Assembly: GCA_009693115.1 (NCBI GenBank)
Contig: SHXW01000018.1
Location: 1-53,504 of the forward strand
Direction: 5' to 3'
DNA: 53,504 nt
Source: Dehalococcoidia bacterium
GTDB lineage: Bacteria > Chloroflexota > Dehalococcoidia > Lucifugimonadales > Lucifugimonadaceae
Part shown: positions 33,608-42,766 of the stretch, piece by piece
Position numbering within the stretch: the stretch's first letter is position 1
Layout of the letters: every line of letters begins with the position of its first letter
Notes under the pieces: model-generated
Database searches by the model: none
What the model was told of the DNA's origin: nothing
What the model saw: the letters and a program-made list of their open reading frames with translations, nothing else
Made by a program: the position numbers and the translations under genes

Positions 33608-35296
33608 ATGTACCAGCACGATGTACTGATCATAGGCGCCGGCCTCGCCGGTCTCCGCGCAGCGGTTGAGTCCGTACGCATGGGCCTTGATACCGCCGTC
33701 ATATCCAAAGTCCACCCGGTGCGTTCTCATTCCAACGCTGCTCAGGGCGGCATCAACGCTGCTCTGACAGACCGCGGCGATGACTGGGAAGACCACGCCT
33801 TGAGCACGATCAAAGGTTCTGACTACCTGGCCGACCAGGACGCCGTTGAAATCATGTGCCGGGAGGCCGGCGACGCAATAATTGAACTTGAGCACATGGG
33901 CGTCATCTTCAGCCGTGACGAGACCGGCCACCTGGGGACACGCCGATTCGGCGGCCAGAAGAAGGCCCGCACCTTCTTCGTCGGCGCGATCACCGGTTCC
34001 GCCATCCTTCATGTGCTCTACGAACAGGCGCTCAAGCACGGCCTGCGTGTTTATGAGGAGTGGTTCGTGACCACTCTCATCAAAGAGGACGGCGCGGTGC
34101 GGGGCGTCATTGCGCTGGACATCAAGTCCGGCGCGCTGGAAATCATCCGGGCCAAGACTGTCATCATGGCCGCAGGCGGGTGTGGGCGCGTCTTCGAACC
34201 GTCCACGAACGCTGTGATTTGCACTGGCGATGGCCTCGCCCTGGCATGGCAGGCAGGCGCTCCCCTCATGGACATGGAGATGATCCAGTACCACCCGACG
34301 ACGCTCGCCCGCACCGGCATCCTGCTTTCCGAAGGAGCGCGCGGCGAGGGTGCATATCTGGTTAACAAAGACGGCGATCGCTTCATGAAGAAGTACGCCC
34401 CTGAGTACATGGAGCTGGCATCTCGCGACGTTGTGTCCAGGTCGGAACAGACAGAGATAAACGAGGGCAGGGGCATAGATGGCAATGTGCTGCTGGACCT
34501 GCGTCACCTCGGCCGCAAGCTGATCGATGAGAGGCTGGGTTACCTGCAGGAAGTGGCCGTCGAGTTCCTGGGCATTGACCTGGCGGAGCAGCCAGTCCCT
34601 GTCCGGCCCGGCATGCATTACATCATGGGCGGCATCAAAACGGATGTGGATGGCAGAACGAACGTGCCGGGCCTGTATGCGGCAGGCGAAGTCGCCAACG
34701 TGAGTGTCCACGGCGCGAACCGCCTGGGCGCGAACTCTCTGCTGGACACGGTCGTGTTCGGCAGGCGCGCTGCGGTGAAGGCGGCGGAGGAGATCAAGTT
34801 GGTCAAGCTCGGCGGCTCGAGCGCGAACTCGCCCGCCGAGCAGGCTCTCGCGTCCGAATTGAAGCGCCTCCAATCGCGGCTCGACCGCCCGAGGGGCCTG
34901 CGTTTCGGCCCGGTTCGCACTGAGATGGCGGAGGCGATGATCAAGGGTGTCGGCGTGTTCCGAGACCAGTCGAGCATGGAGATGGCGAAGGCGACGGTGG
35001 CCGCGGCCCGTAAGAAGCTCGACAATGTCTCCGTGGATGACAAGGGCAAAGTGTTCAACACGGACCTTGTCTTCGCACTAGAACTGGATTTCATGGTGGA
35101 TGTAGCCGAGTCTGTATGCGCCGGCGCTCTCGCCCGCAAGGAGAGCCGCGGCGCACACTACCGCACTGACATCAATGATCGGGACGACAAGAACTGGTTG
35201 AAGCACACACTCGTTCACAAGACACCCGACGGTGTCAAGGTGGATACGCTGCCCGTCACGATTACAAAATGGGAGCCGGTCAAGAGGGTGTATTAG
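33608..35296 (+). CDS. sdhA: Succinate dehydrogenase/fumarate reductase flavoprotein subunit
   Basis: This 562-residue flavoprotein subunit has the FAD dinucleotide-binding motif DVLIIGAGLAGLRAAVESV at the N-terminus and the covalent-FAD histidine H41 in VRSHSNAAQGG. Active-site and capping regions are seen in EMIQYHPTTLARTGILLSEG, GARGEGAYLVN (split), PGMHYIMGGIKTDVDG and YAAGEVANVSVHGANRLGAN. It interconverts succinate and fumarate on the inner membrane face. There is no Tat signal, so it is cytoplasmic-facing. GGGAAG precedes ATG 33608. It is the first of the cluster A-B-E; the direction (succinate oxidation or fumarate reduction) is not decided by sequence. Confidence 0.95.
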   Translation: MYQHDVLIIGAGLAGLRAAVESVRMGLDTAVISKVHPVRSHSNAAQGGINAALTDRGDDWEDHALSTIKGSDYLADQDAVEIMCREAGDAIIELEHMGVIFSRDETGHLGTRRFGGQKKARTFFVGAITGSAILHVLYEQALKHGLRVYEEWFVTTLIKEDGAVRGVIALDIKSGALEIIRAKTVIMAAGGCGRVFEPSTNAVICTGDGLALAWQAGAPLMDMEMIQYHPTTLARTGILLSEGARGEGAYLVNKDGDRFMKKYAPEYMELASRDVVSRSEQTEINEGRGIDGNVLLDLRHLGRKLIDERLGYLQEVAVEFLGIDLAEQPVPVRPGMHYIMGGIKTDVDGRTNVPGLYAAGEVANVSVHGANRLGANSLLDTVVFGRRAAVKAAEEIKLVKLGGSSANSPAEQALASELKRLQSRLDRPRGLRFGPVRTEMAEAMIKGVGVFRDQSSMEMAKATVAAARKKLDNVSVDDKGKVFNTDLVFALELDFMVDVAESVCAGALARKESRGAHYRTDINDRDDKNWLKHTLVHKTPDGVKVDTLPVTITKWEPVKRVY

Positions 35297-35438
35297 AACC
35301 GAATTCCCATCTCCACGTGAAGACCGAGTTGAAGGGTGACCGACACGGGGTGGGGCCCAGGCAGCAGCGATTGAGTACCTTGGTTCACGAGAGAGAATAT
35401 CCACTCTCCCATCGATAGAGGTTCAGCGCGAGGGGTAA

Positions 35439-36416
35439 ATGAAAGCCAATTTCAAAGTCAGGCGCTACAACCCGGAGTCGGACAAGCCGGACGCTCAGCC
35501 ACGCTGGCAGGAGTATGAGCTTGACGTCCACCCGGCCTCGACAATCTTGGACGTGCTTATCCAGGTGCGTGAAGAGATAGACGGCACGCTGACCCTGCGT
35601 TGCGCCTGCCGCGCCTCCATCTGTGGTTCGTGCGGGATGCGCGTCAACGGCCGCGCCCGCCTCGTCTGCAAAACGCAGGTGCGGTCCATCGCGAAAGAAG
35701 AGGGCGAGCAGATCATCATCGAGCCAATGGGCAACCAGAAGGTAATCAAGGACCTTGCAGTTGACTTGAGCACCTTCTTTGACCAGATGAAGCGCATCAC
35801 ACCCTGGATGCAGCCGGACAAGCTGCCCGAAAAGGGCGAGTTCATCGCCTCCTACGAGTCCATGACTCACCTCACAGGCGTGATGAACTGCATCATGTGT
35901 GGGGTCTGCGTGTCGGACTGCACGGTGCTGGCTGTTGACGACAAGTTCATAGGCCCGGCCGCGCTCGCCAAGGCTTACCGCTTTGTCGCCGACCCTCGGG
36001 ACGATAAGCACTCCGAGCGTCTAAAGACCCTTAATGATGAACACGGCGGAATTTGGGACTGCACGCGCTGCTCGATGTGCGTCGAAGTCTGCCCCAAGGG
36101 TGTTGCCCCCATGGACCGCATCATGGTCATGCGGGACCTCGCCATAGCGTCCGGCAACAAAAATACGGCTGGTTACAAGCACACGGAATCGTTCTCGAAG
36201 TCCGTTCGCAAGAACGGGCGTCTGGATGAACTGCGCCTCGCCATAGAAAGCCCGGGGGTGTTCAACGTCTCGGCGCAACTGGACCAGGCTCCCATTGGCA
36301 TCAAGGCTTTGGTAAAAGGGAAGATGCCTCCAATCCTGGCCCACAAGGCGGAAGATAAGGACAAGATCACGCGCACATTTGAAAGAGTTGAACAAGCGGG
36401 CCACGCCAAGAAGTGA
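35439..36416 (+). CDS. sdhB: Succinate dehydrogenase/fumarate reductase iron-sulfur subunit
   Basis: This 325-residue protein carries the electron chain from flavin to quinone. The [2Fe-2S] ligands are C57, C62, C65 and C77. The first ferredoxin motif is C151-x2-C154-x2-C157-x3-C161. The second is C208-x2-C211-x2-C214-x3-C218-P. Classical SdhB has a [3Fe-4S] cluster at the second site because the C211 position is not Cys. The extra cysteine here indicates a second [4Fe-4S], the mark of non-classical type-E enzymes. It is longer than the usual size of about 240, with a Lys-rich C-terminal tail. GAGGGG precedes ATG 35439. The CCG-domain subunit follows. Confidence 0.95.
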   Translation: MKANFKVRRYNPESDKPDAQPRWQEYELDVHPASTILDVLIQVREEIDGTLTLRCACRASICGSCGMRVNGRARLVCKTQVRSIAKEEGEQIIIEPMGNQKVIKDLAVDLSTFFDQMKRITPWMQPDKLPEKGEFIASYESMTHLTGVMNCIMCGVCVSDCTVLAVDDKFIGPAALAKAYRFVADPRDDKHSERLKTLNDEHGGIWDCTRCSMCVEVCPKGVAPMDRIMVMRDLAIASGNKNTAGYKHTESFSKSVRKNGRLDELRLAIESPGVFNVSAQLDQAPIGIKALVKGKMPPILAHKAEDKDKITRTFERVEQAGHAKK

Positions 36417-36427
36417 TGACCTCCCCC

Positions 36428-36444
36428 TCTCCCATCGCGGGAGA
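36428..36444. repeat. Dispersed palindromic repeat between sdhB and sdhE
   Basis: TCTCCC-ATCGC-GGGAGA forms a 6-bp stem, followed about 25 bases on by GAGGTGAGTCATGAGGGG, the tail of the repeat family. It lies in the 73-base gap of the sdh operon. Confidence 0.5.
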
Positions 36445-36489
36445 TGGTGGGCACCTACCAGAGGTGAGTCATGAGGGGTAACCACAAAC

Positions 36490-37470
36490 GTGCCACATAA
36501 ATATGCCTTCTACCCGGGTTGTGTCGCTCGCGGCGGCACACCTGAACTGTATGACTCCGCCATCGCCGTCACGCAGAGGCTGGGTATAGAGCTGGTCGAG
36601 CTCACCAAAGCCTCCTGCACAGGCGCGGGCGTTCTTCAGGAAAAGAACCTCAAGCTCGGTGATACGTTGAACGTCCGCACGTTCGCCATGGCCGAACAGC
36701 TCGGCCTTCCCATCCTCGTACTCTGCTCCACCTGCCAGGGCGTCATGTCCCAGGCCAACGCCCGCGTCCAGAAAGATCCCGAATACCTCAAGGAGATCAA
36801 CTCCTTCCTCAAAGAGGAGGGCCTTGAATACAAGGGCACAACTGTGATCAAGCACCTCTTGTGGGTGCTCATCGAAGACATTGGCCTCGATACACTCAAG
36901 GCCACGTTCACACGCGAGCTCTCCGGATTGAATGTCGCACCGTTCTATGGTTGCTACATCGTCCGCCCGAGCGACGTCCTGGGTTTCGGCCAGAACCCCC
37001 AACGGCAGACATCGCTCGAAACCGTTATCGCCGCAACAGGAGCCAAGCCTGTGGACTTTCCCGGTAAAACCAAGTGCTGTGGCCTACCGATCCTGTACAT
37101 CAACCAGGAGAACGCTCTGAAGATGGTCGCCGACCACACCGGCACGGCACAGTCACTCGGCGCTGATGCTATGGTCACGCCATGTCCCCTCTGCCACCTT
37201 AACCTAGACGGCTATCAGCCCAAAGCGCGCAAGAAGTTCGGGTCGCAATATTCCGGTGCGTCAGGACAGGGCGTGGGTTCCGAGCGTACTGAGCCCGTCA
37301 AAGTGCCCCGTTCAGATAAAGACACACTCCCCATCCTCCACCTGCCTCAACTCATTGGTCTTGCCATGGGCATGGATCACAAGGCCCTTGGCCTCCAGAG
37401 GCACATAGTCCCGACAGAAAGCATCGTCAAAAAGGCAGAGAGCAAGCCTGCGCCGGCCGGGGTGCGATAG
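36490..37470 (+). CDS. sdhE: Type-E succinate dehydrogenase subunit with CCG domains (HdrB-like)
   Basis: This 326-residue protein has two cysteine-rich CCG-type domains like heterodisulfide reductase HdrB. Domain 1 has C11 (YPGC), C43 (ASCTGAG) and C79-x2-C82 (CSTC). Domain 2 has C155 (YGCYIVRP), C196-C197 (KCCGLP) and C232-x2-C235 (PCPLC). Domain 2 is complete and should bind an iron-sulfur centre; domain 1 has Thr where the second Cys of the pair would be. In type-E succinate:quinone and methylmenaquinol:fumarate reductases this subunit replaces the haem b membrane anchor. It has no transmembrane helix. The start is GTG 36490. About 30 residues near 246-276 look like a flexible insertion. 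Confidence 0.88.
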   Translation: MPHKYAFYPGCVARGGTPELYDSAIAVTQRLGIELVELTKASCTGAGVLQEKNLKLGDTLNVRTFAMAEQLGLPILVLCSTCQGVMSQANARVQKDPEYLKEINSFLKEEGLEYKGTTVIKHLLWVLIEDIGLDTLKATFTRELSGLNVAPFYGCYIVRPSDVLGFGQNPQRQTSLETVIAATGAKPVDFPGKTKCCGLPILYINQENALKMVADHTGTAQSLGADAMVTPCPLCHLNLDGYQPKARKKFGSQYSGASGQGVGSERTEPVKVPRSDKDTLPILHLPQLIGLAMGMDHKALGLQRHIVPTESIVKKAESKPAPAGVR

Positions 37471-37601
37471 ACCCGGCTCGGTCATATCGCTCCGCCACTG
37501 CGCCGCTGACGTCAAGCGAAATCAGGTCCAGCCTCCTTCCTGGCAATCTGCATGCCTGCGCTCTCGCCCGTTACAATCGGGAAGGTTGGGGGGCTGGCAG
37601 C

Positions 37602-38201
37602 GTGACTCAGGTGTATGGCACGGTTACGGACATGTCGCCCTTGGTCTTTCGAAGAACTCTCGAAGGGCCTCGCGGAGCCAACCTCATACGCACGGGGGAT
37701 GATTACAACTCGCTCCGGTATGCCGGGAGCAAGGCATGCGCGATGCAGGCACTGACACCTCCCAACCCTCCGGGGTCTGTAGACCTGTCCGCTGCAGGCG
37801 GCGTCGTATGGCGCCGCTCGTATGGAGGCGTGGAGGTGGTCGTATGCCACCGGTCATGGACTTCGCTCTGGGCGCTGCCTAAGGGCAAGCCCAATCTTGG
37901 CGAGCTCCCGGAAGCCACGGCACTGCGGGAAGTGCATGAGGAGACCGGGCTGGACGTGGACATCGGCCCTCTCATTGGCGAGGTCCGCTACTCCTTCCAC
38001 AGGCAGGAGGACGGCGCGATCTGTAATAAGGTCGTACGATTCTTCCTCATGTCGCCTTCGGGAGGGGATGTGACGAAACACGACGCCGAGTTCGACCAGG
38101 TAATCTGGCTTCCCGCTCGTGAAGCTGCATCCCGTCTGACATACGCAAATGAAGCTCGCATCATCGAAAAAGCAGTGGCCCTGGCAGAAGCCACGGCCTG
38201 A
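37602..38201 (+). CDS. Nudix hydrolase
   Basis: This 199-residue protein contains a textbook Nudix box, G-x5-E-x7-REVHEETGL (GKPNLGELPE then REV-HEETGL), within AAGGVVWRR ... SLWALPKGK. This resembles the MutT/diadenosine-polyphosphate hydrolase group with the WALPKG entry strand. The first 55 residues before AAGGVVWRR are not part of the Nudix fold. The start is GTG 37602 after a G-rich site, but ATG 37743 would give the bare domain. The substrate is probably an oxidised or non-canonical nucleotide or a dinucleoside polyphosphate. It is followed by a GNAT gene 16 bases later, so the two form a small operon. Confidence 0.85.
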   Translation: MTQVYGTVTDMSPLVFRRTLEGPRGANLIRTGDDYNSLRYAGSKACAMQALTPPNPPGSVDLSAAGGVVWRRSYGGVEVVVCHRSWTSLWALPKGKPNLGELPEATALREVHEETGLDVDIGPLIGEVRYSFHRQEDGAICNKVVRFFLMSPSGGDVTKHDAEFDQVIWLPAREAASRLTYANEARIIEKAVALAEATA

Positions 38202-38217
38202 CGACAGGAATACTGCC

Positions 38218-38820
38218 GTGGCCAAGGGCCAACTGGTCGTCCTCCGCCCCAAGCGCCTGGAGGACGCCAAACAGGACTATGCATGGCGGACTGATGCGGA
38301 GCTAGCCGCGCTCGACGCCACCGTCCCGCTCGTCGTCACTTACCGTGAGTACTACCTCTACCACCGGGACGACATGGAATACCCCTCGCCGTGGTCCGTC
38401 CGCATGGCTGTGGACACGTTTGAAGGCCATCATATTGGCAATTGCATGTATTACGACATCGATGCCGACAAGAAGCAGTGCGAGATGGGCATCATGATTG
38501 GCGACCGCGACTACTGGAGCCGGGGGTACGGCACAGACGCGGTGACAACCCTCTTGCGACACATCTTCACCGAGACCCCAGTCGAGCGCGTATACCTGCA
38601 CACCCTCACAGGCAATGCGCGTGCGCAGAAGGCGTTCGCCCGGTCGGGCCTGAAACCTGTTGGCGATGTCCGCCGCGATGGGTATGACTTCCTGAAGATG
38701 GAGGCGTGGCGGGATGACTGGCTGGCGGAGCATTCGGCGAATGACGCCGCCGCAGAATCAACGTCGTCAGGCCAGCACGGGACGCCTGCCAGCCGGGGCA
38801 GCGGCGCCTCGCCAGCCTAA
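38218..38820 (+). CDS. GNAT-family N-acetyltransferase
   Basis: This 200-residue RimJ/RimL-like acetyltransferase starts at GTG 38218, with AGGAA upstream. A slightly longer frame from ATG 38149 would overlap the Nudix gene. It opens with VVLRPKRLEDAKQDYAWRTD, typical of this group. The acetyl-CoA loop is DRDYWSRGYGTDAVTTLLRH, followed by VERVYLHTLTGNARAQKAF and the ARSGLKPVG strand. It transfers an acetyl group to an amine; the target is unknown. The last 35 residues are Ser/Ala/Gly-rich and outside the fold. It converges on the biotin carboxylase gene with only about 35 bases between them. Confidence 0.83.
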   Translation: MAKGQLVVLRPKRLEDAKQDYAWRTDAELAALDATVPLVVTYREYYLYHRDDMEYPSPWSVRMAVDTFEGHHIGNCMYYDIDADKKQCEMGIMIGDRDYWSRGYGTDAVTTLLRHIFTETPVERVYLHTLTGNARAQKAFARSGLKPVGDVRRDGYDFLKMEAWRDDWLAEHSANDAAAESTSSGQHGTPASRGSGASPA

Positions 38821-38855
38821 CCAGATAGTTCATCCCTGGGTCGTGTCCGAGTCGC

Positions 38856-40253
38856 CTAGCGGCCGTAGCGCCACCAGTCGTTAAGGGCCTGAGTGCCGGG
38901 TGGCGGCGTGACGGGGGCCATGAAGTCATTGTTCAGCGTGTTCGTGTGGTACTCGCCGTTCAGGAAGGGCGGGTGCGACAGGATGCGCTTCACGAGCGGT
39001 ATGTTCGTCGGGAAACCCTCGATCACGTAATCGTCCAGCGCGGCGTGCATCTTCTCGATGGCCTTATCGCGGGTCGGCGCCCATACGATCAGCTTCGCCA
39101 TTAGCGGGTCGTAAAAGCTCGTCACTTCGTAGCCCTGCGCCACGCCGGAATCCACTCGCACTCCCTCGCCCACAGGTTCACGGTACGCAGTGATCAGTCC
39201 GCCCGACGGAAATAGCGTTTCCGGGTCCTCGGCGTACACGCGTGCCTCAATCGAATGGCCGTGGGGTTGCAGCTTCTCTCGCGGCACGTTTAGCTTGCGC
39301 CCGCTCGCCACCTGAAGTTGCAGTTCGACGATGTCCAGACCTGTGACCATTTCTGTGACGGGATGCTCTACCTGGATGCGGGAGTTCACTTCGAGGAAGT
39401 AGTAGTTGTTCCGTGCGTCCACGAGGTTCTCTACGGTGCCCACGTTGTAGTAGCCGCCTGCCCTCATCACCCGAAGTGCCGCATCGGCGAGCCGCGCTCG
39501 GAGCACATGCGATATCGCCATAGAGGGCGATTCCTCGATCACCTTCTGGTATCGCCGCTGTATGGAGCACTCCCTCTCCGGGAACGTGATCGCTGTGCCG
39601 TGCTGGTCCAGCATCACCTGCAACTCAATGTGCTTGGCGAATTCGATGCATTTTTCGATGTGGATAGTCGGCTGGTCGAAGAAACGCTTCGCCAGCACCG
39701 TCGCTCGCTCCATGGCTTCTGGCAGTTCGGCGGGAGACCGAACGACAGTGGTGCCGATTCCGCCGCCGCCAGCCGACGGCTTGACGACAACCGGGTAGCC
39801 GAACTTGAGCGATGCCTCTTCGGCCTTTAACGGATCGTCGGCGGGGACAACGGTCCACGGGACGGTCGAGACGCCGTCCTTTTCAACGAGTTTGCGTGCT
39901 CCGATCTTGGTGCCCAGCGCGCGCGTGGCCGCAGGCGGCGGGCCTATGAACACGAGCCCGGCTGCGGACACAGCCTCGGAAAAGCGCGGGTTTTCAGACA
40001 GGAAACCGTAGCCGGGGTGGATGGCCTCTGCGCCGCACGCCTTCGCCGTGGCTACGACCTTGTCGATGTTCATGTAACTTTCGGGCGCGTTCGCCGGTCC
40101 CACGCGGTGCGACTCATCAGCCAGCTTCGTGTGTGGCGCGTCAACGTCGGCGTCAGAATAGACCGCGGCCGTCTTGATGCCGAGCTTCCGGCAGGTGCGG
40201 ATGACGCGGCAGGCTATCTCGCCCCTGTTTGCTATGAGGACCTTGTGGAACAT
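38856..40253 (-). CDS. accC: Biotin carboxylase subunit of an acyl-CoA carboxylase
   Basis: This 465-residue ATP-grasp enzyme carboxylates biotin. It starts FHKVLIANRGEIACRVIRTC and has HPGYGFLSEN, the glycine-rich lid KPSAGGGGIG, ERECSIQRRYQKVIEESPS, and EVNSRIQVEHPVTEMVTGLD with the catalytic Arg and Glu. Standard enzymes have GGGGxGM; here it is GGGGIGT. The length fits a stand-alone biotin carboxylase, and no biotin carrier domain is fused. It is the last gene of a minus-strand cluster with mdh, isocitrate dehydrogenase and a carboxyltransferase. It probably pairs with that carboxyltransferase and a carrier protein encoded elsewhere. Confidence 0.94.
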   Translation of the reverse strand: MFHKVLIANRGEIACRVIRTCRKLGIKTAAVYSDADVDAPHTKLADESHRVGPANAPESYMNIDKVVATAKACGAEAIHPGYGFLSENPRFSEAVSAAGLVFIGPPPAATRALGTKIGARKLVEKDGVSTVPWTVVPADDPLKAEEASLKFGYPVVVKPSAGGGGIGTTVVRSPAELPEAMERATVLAKRFFDQPTIHIEKCIEFAKHIELQVMLDQHGTAITFPERECSIQRRYQKVIEESPSMAISHVLRARLADAALRVMRAGGYYNVGTVENLVDARNNYYFLEVNSRIQVEHPVTEMVTGLDIVELQLQVASGRKLNVPREKLQPHGHSIEARVYAEDPETLFPSGGLITAYREPVGEGVRVDSGVAQGYEVTSFYDPLMAKLIVWAPTRDKAIEKMHAALDDYVIEGFPTNIPLVKRILSHPPFLNGEYHTNTLNNDFMAPVTPPPGTQALNDWWRYGR

Positions 40254-40276
40254 CTGTCTCCCCGTTCCTGAGGCCC

Positions 40277-41317
<1,041 letters not shown>

Positions 41318-41413
41318 TTAGGCGCCCTAGTTCGTATTCAGTAAACCAGCTCAAATGGAAAGGATTGATACATGAGCGGAACTTTCCGATCCGCTCAGAA
41401 CCCACATCCCTGC

Positions 41414-42622
41414 TTACGCGCCTTTTGAGTATGCCTGCCAGCGCTCGGTGAGCCTGGGGTCGCGGACAGTTGCAAGTACATACTTGCCGAACTCGGCACC
41501 GGTCACGCCCGTGTCACGGCCCGTGACCTTCACCTTCTTTTCGTACAGCGCGCAGACTTCAAGCGCCTTTTCGATGCGGCCGCCTAATTCCGCGAAGCCG
41601 ATGTGCGAGAGCATCATAGCCGCGGCCTTGATCATGGATGACGGGTCGGCGTACTTTGCGCGGCCTTCCTGCACCATGCGGGGCGCCGAGCCGTGGATGG
41701 CCTCGAACATGGCATAGCGCTTGCCAATGTTCGCGCTGCCAGCCGTGCCCACGCCGCCCTGTATTTCGGCTGCTTCATCGGTGAGGATGTCTCCGTACAG
41801 GTTGGGCAGCGCCAAGACCTGGAAATCCGAACGGCGGGCCTTGTCCAGGAGCTTGGCGGTCATGATGTCTATGTACCACCCGTCCCATGTGATGCCCGGG
41901 TAACGAGCGGCGACCTTCTTGGCCACCTCGAGGAACTTGCCGTCCGTGCGTTTGACGATATTGGCCTTGGTGACGATGGTCACTTTTGTCTTGCCCGTCT
42001 TCTTGGCATGTGCGAACGCCGCCTCGATCAGGCGCTCCGAGCCGGGCGTCGAGATGAGCCGGAAGTCAATCGCCACGTCCGCGGTCACATCTATGCCCTG
42101 CGAGCCGAGGGCGTAGAGATCCTCAGTGTTTTCGCGGAAGAAGGTCCAGTCGATGCCTTCCGACGGCACGCTCACAGGGCGGACGTTTGCGAAGAGGTCC
42201 AGTTCCTTCCGCATCGAAACGTTGGCGGACTCGATATTCGGCCAGGGCCCACCGGCCTCTGGAGTGGTCGTTGGACCTTTGAGGACGACGTGGCACTTCT
42301 TGATTTCAGCGAGAACGTCATCTGGGATGGCCTTCATCACCTTGACCCGATTTTCGATAGTCAGGCCGTCGATGTGCTTGATCAGGACTTTGCCTGATTT
42401 CAACTCTTTGGACAGGAGTTCATTCAGGACGGCAACGGACACTTCAGTAATGGCCGGGCCTATGCCGTCGCCGCCGATGGCGCCGATGATGATCGGGTGG
42501 AGCTTGCCGTAGTCGGTCCAGTCGCCCTCATGCTTGACGCGCTCGACGCGCTCAAGCTGCGGGGCGAGGATCTTCCCGAAGTGTTCCTTGGCCCGCTCTA
42601 TCGCGGCCTGATCTATCGCCAT
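41414..42622 (-). CDS. icd: Isocitrate dehydrogenase
   Basis: This 402-residue member of the isocitrate/isopropylmalate dehydrogenase family performs oxidative decarboxylation. The substrate motif S132-A-N134-V-S-M-R-K (SANVSMRKELDLFANVRP) has the Ser/Asn pair that distinguishes isocitrate from isopropylmalate enzymes. Metal-binding Asp residues are in LYGDILTDEAAE, and the cofactor region is FEAIHGSAPRM. The protein is shorter than the NADP-type E. coli enzyme, and the cofactor was not decided. ATG 42622 is chosen because GAGGAGGG lies upstream; an ATG at 42643 would put that site inside the gene. It sits between the carboxyltransferase and mdh genes, supplying the TCA cycle. Confidence 0.88.
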   Translation of the reverse strand: MAIDQAAIERAKEHFGKILAPQLERVERVKHEGDWTDYGKLHPIIIGAIGGDGIGPAITEVSVAVLNELLSKELKSGKVLIKHIDGLTIENRVKVMKAIPDDVLAEIKKCHVVLKGPTTTPEAGGPWPNIESANVSMRKELDLFANVRPVSVPSEGIDWTFFRENTEDLYALGSQGIDVTADVAIDFRLISTPGSERLIEAAFAHAKKTGKTKVTIVTKANIVKRTDGKFLEVAKKVAARYPGITWDGWYIDIMTAKLLDKARRSDFQVLALPNLYGDILTDEAAEIQGGVGTAGSANIGKRYAMFEAIHGSAPRMVQEGRAKYADPSSMIKAAAMMLSHIGFAELGGRIEKALEVCALYEKKVKVTGRDTGVTGAEFGKYVLATVRDPRLTERWQAYSKGA

Positions 42623-42766
42623 GCGGAGTCCCTCCTCTTTCACTCACCGCCCCCTCGATGCCTCCAGCGCGATCGCTGCGTCATTCGGGGCGTAACAAGA
42701 AGTCTGTCCTGTCATGTGCCTTTGTGTGCTGCCATGGCCTTTACCCGGCCCCAATCCCATAGTTGG

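Noticed and set aside
33434-34873. A 479-codon minus-strand frame opposite sdhA
   Set aside because: It is fully antisense to a canonical SdhA and has no recognisable fold.
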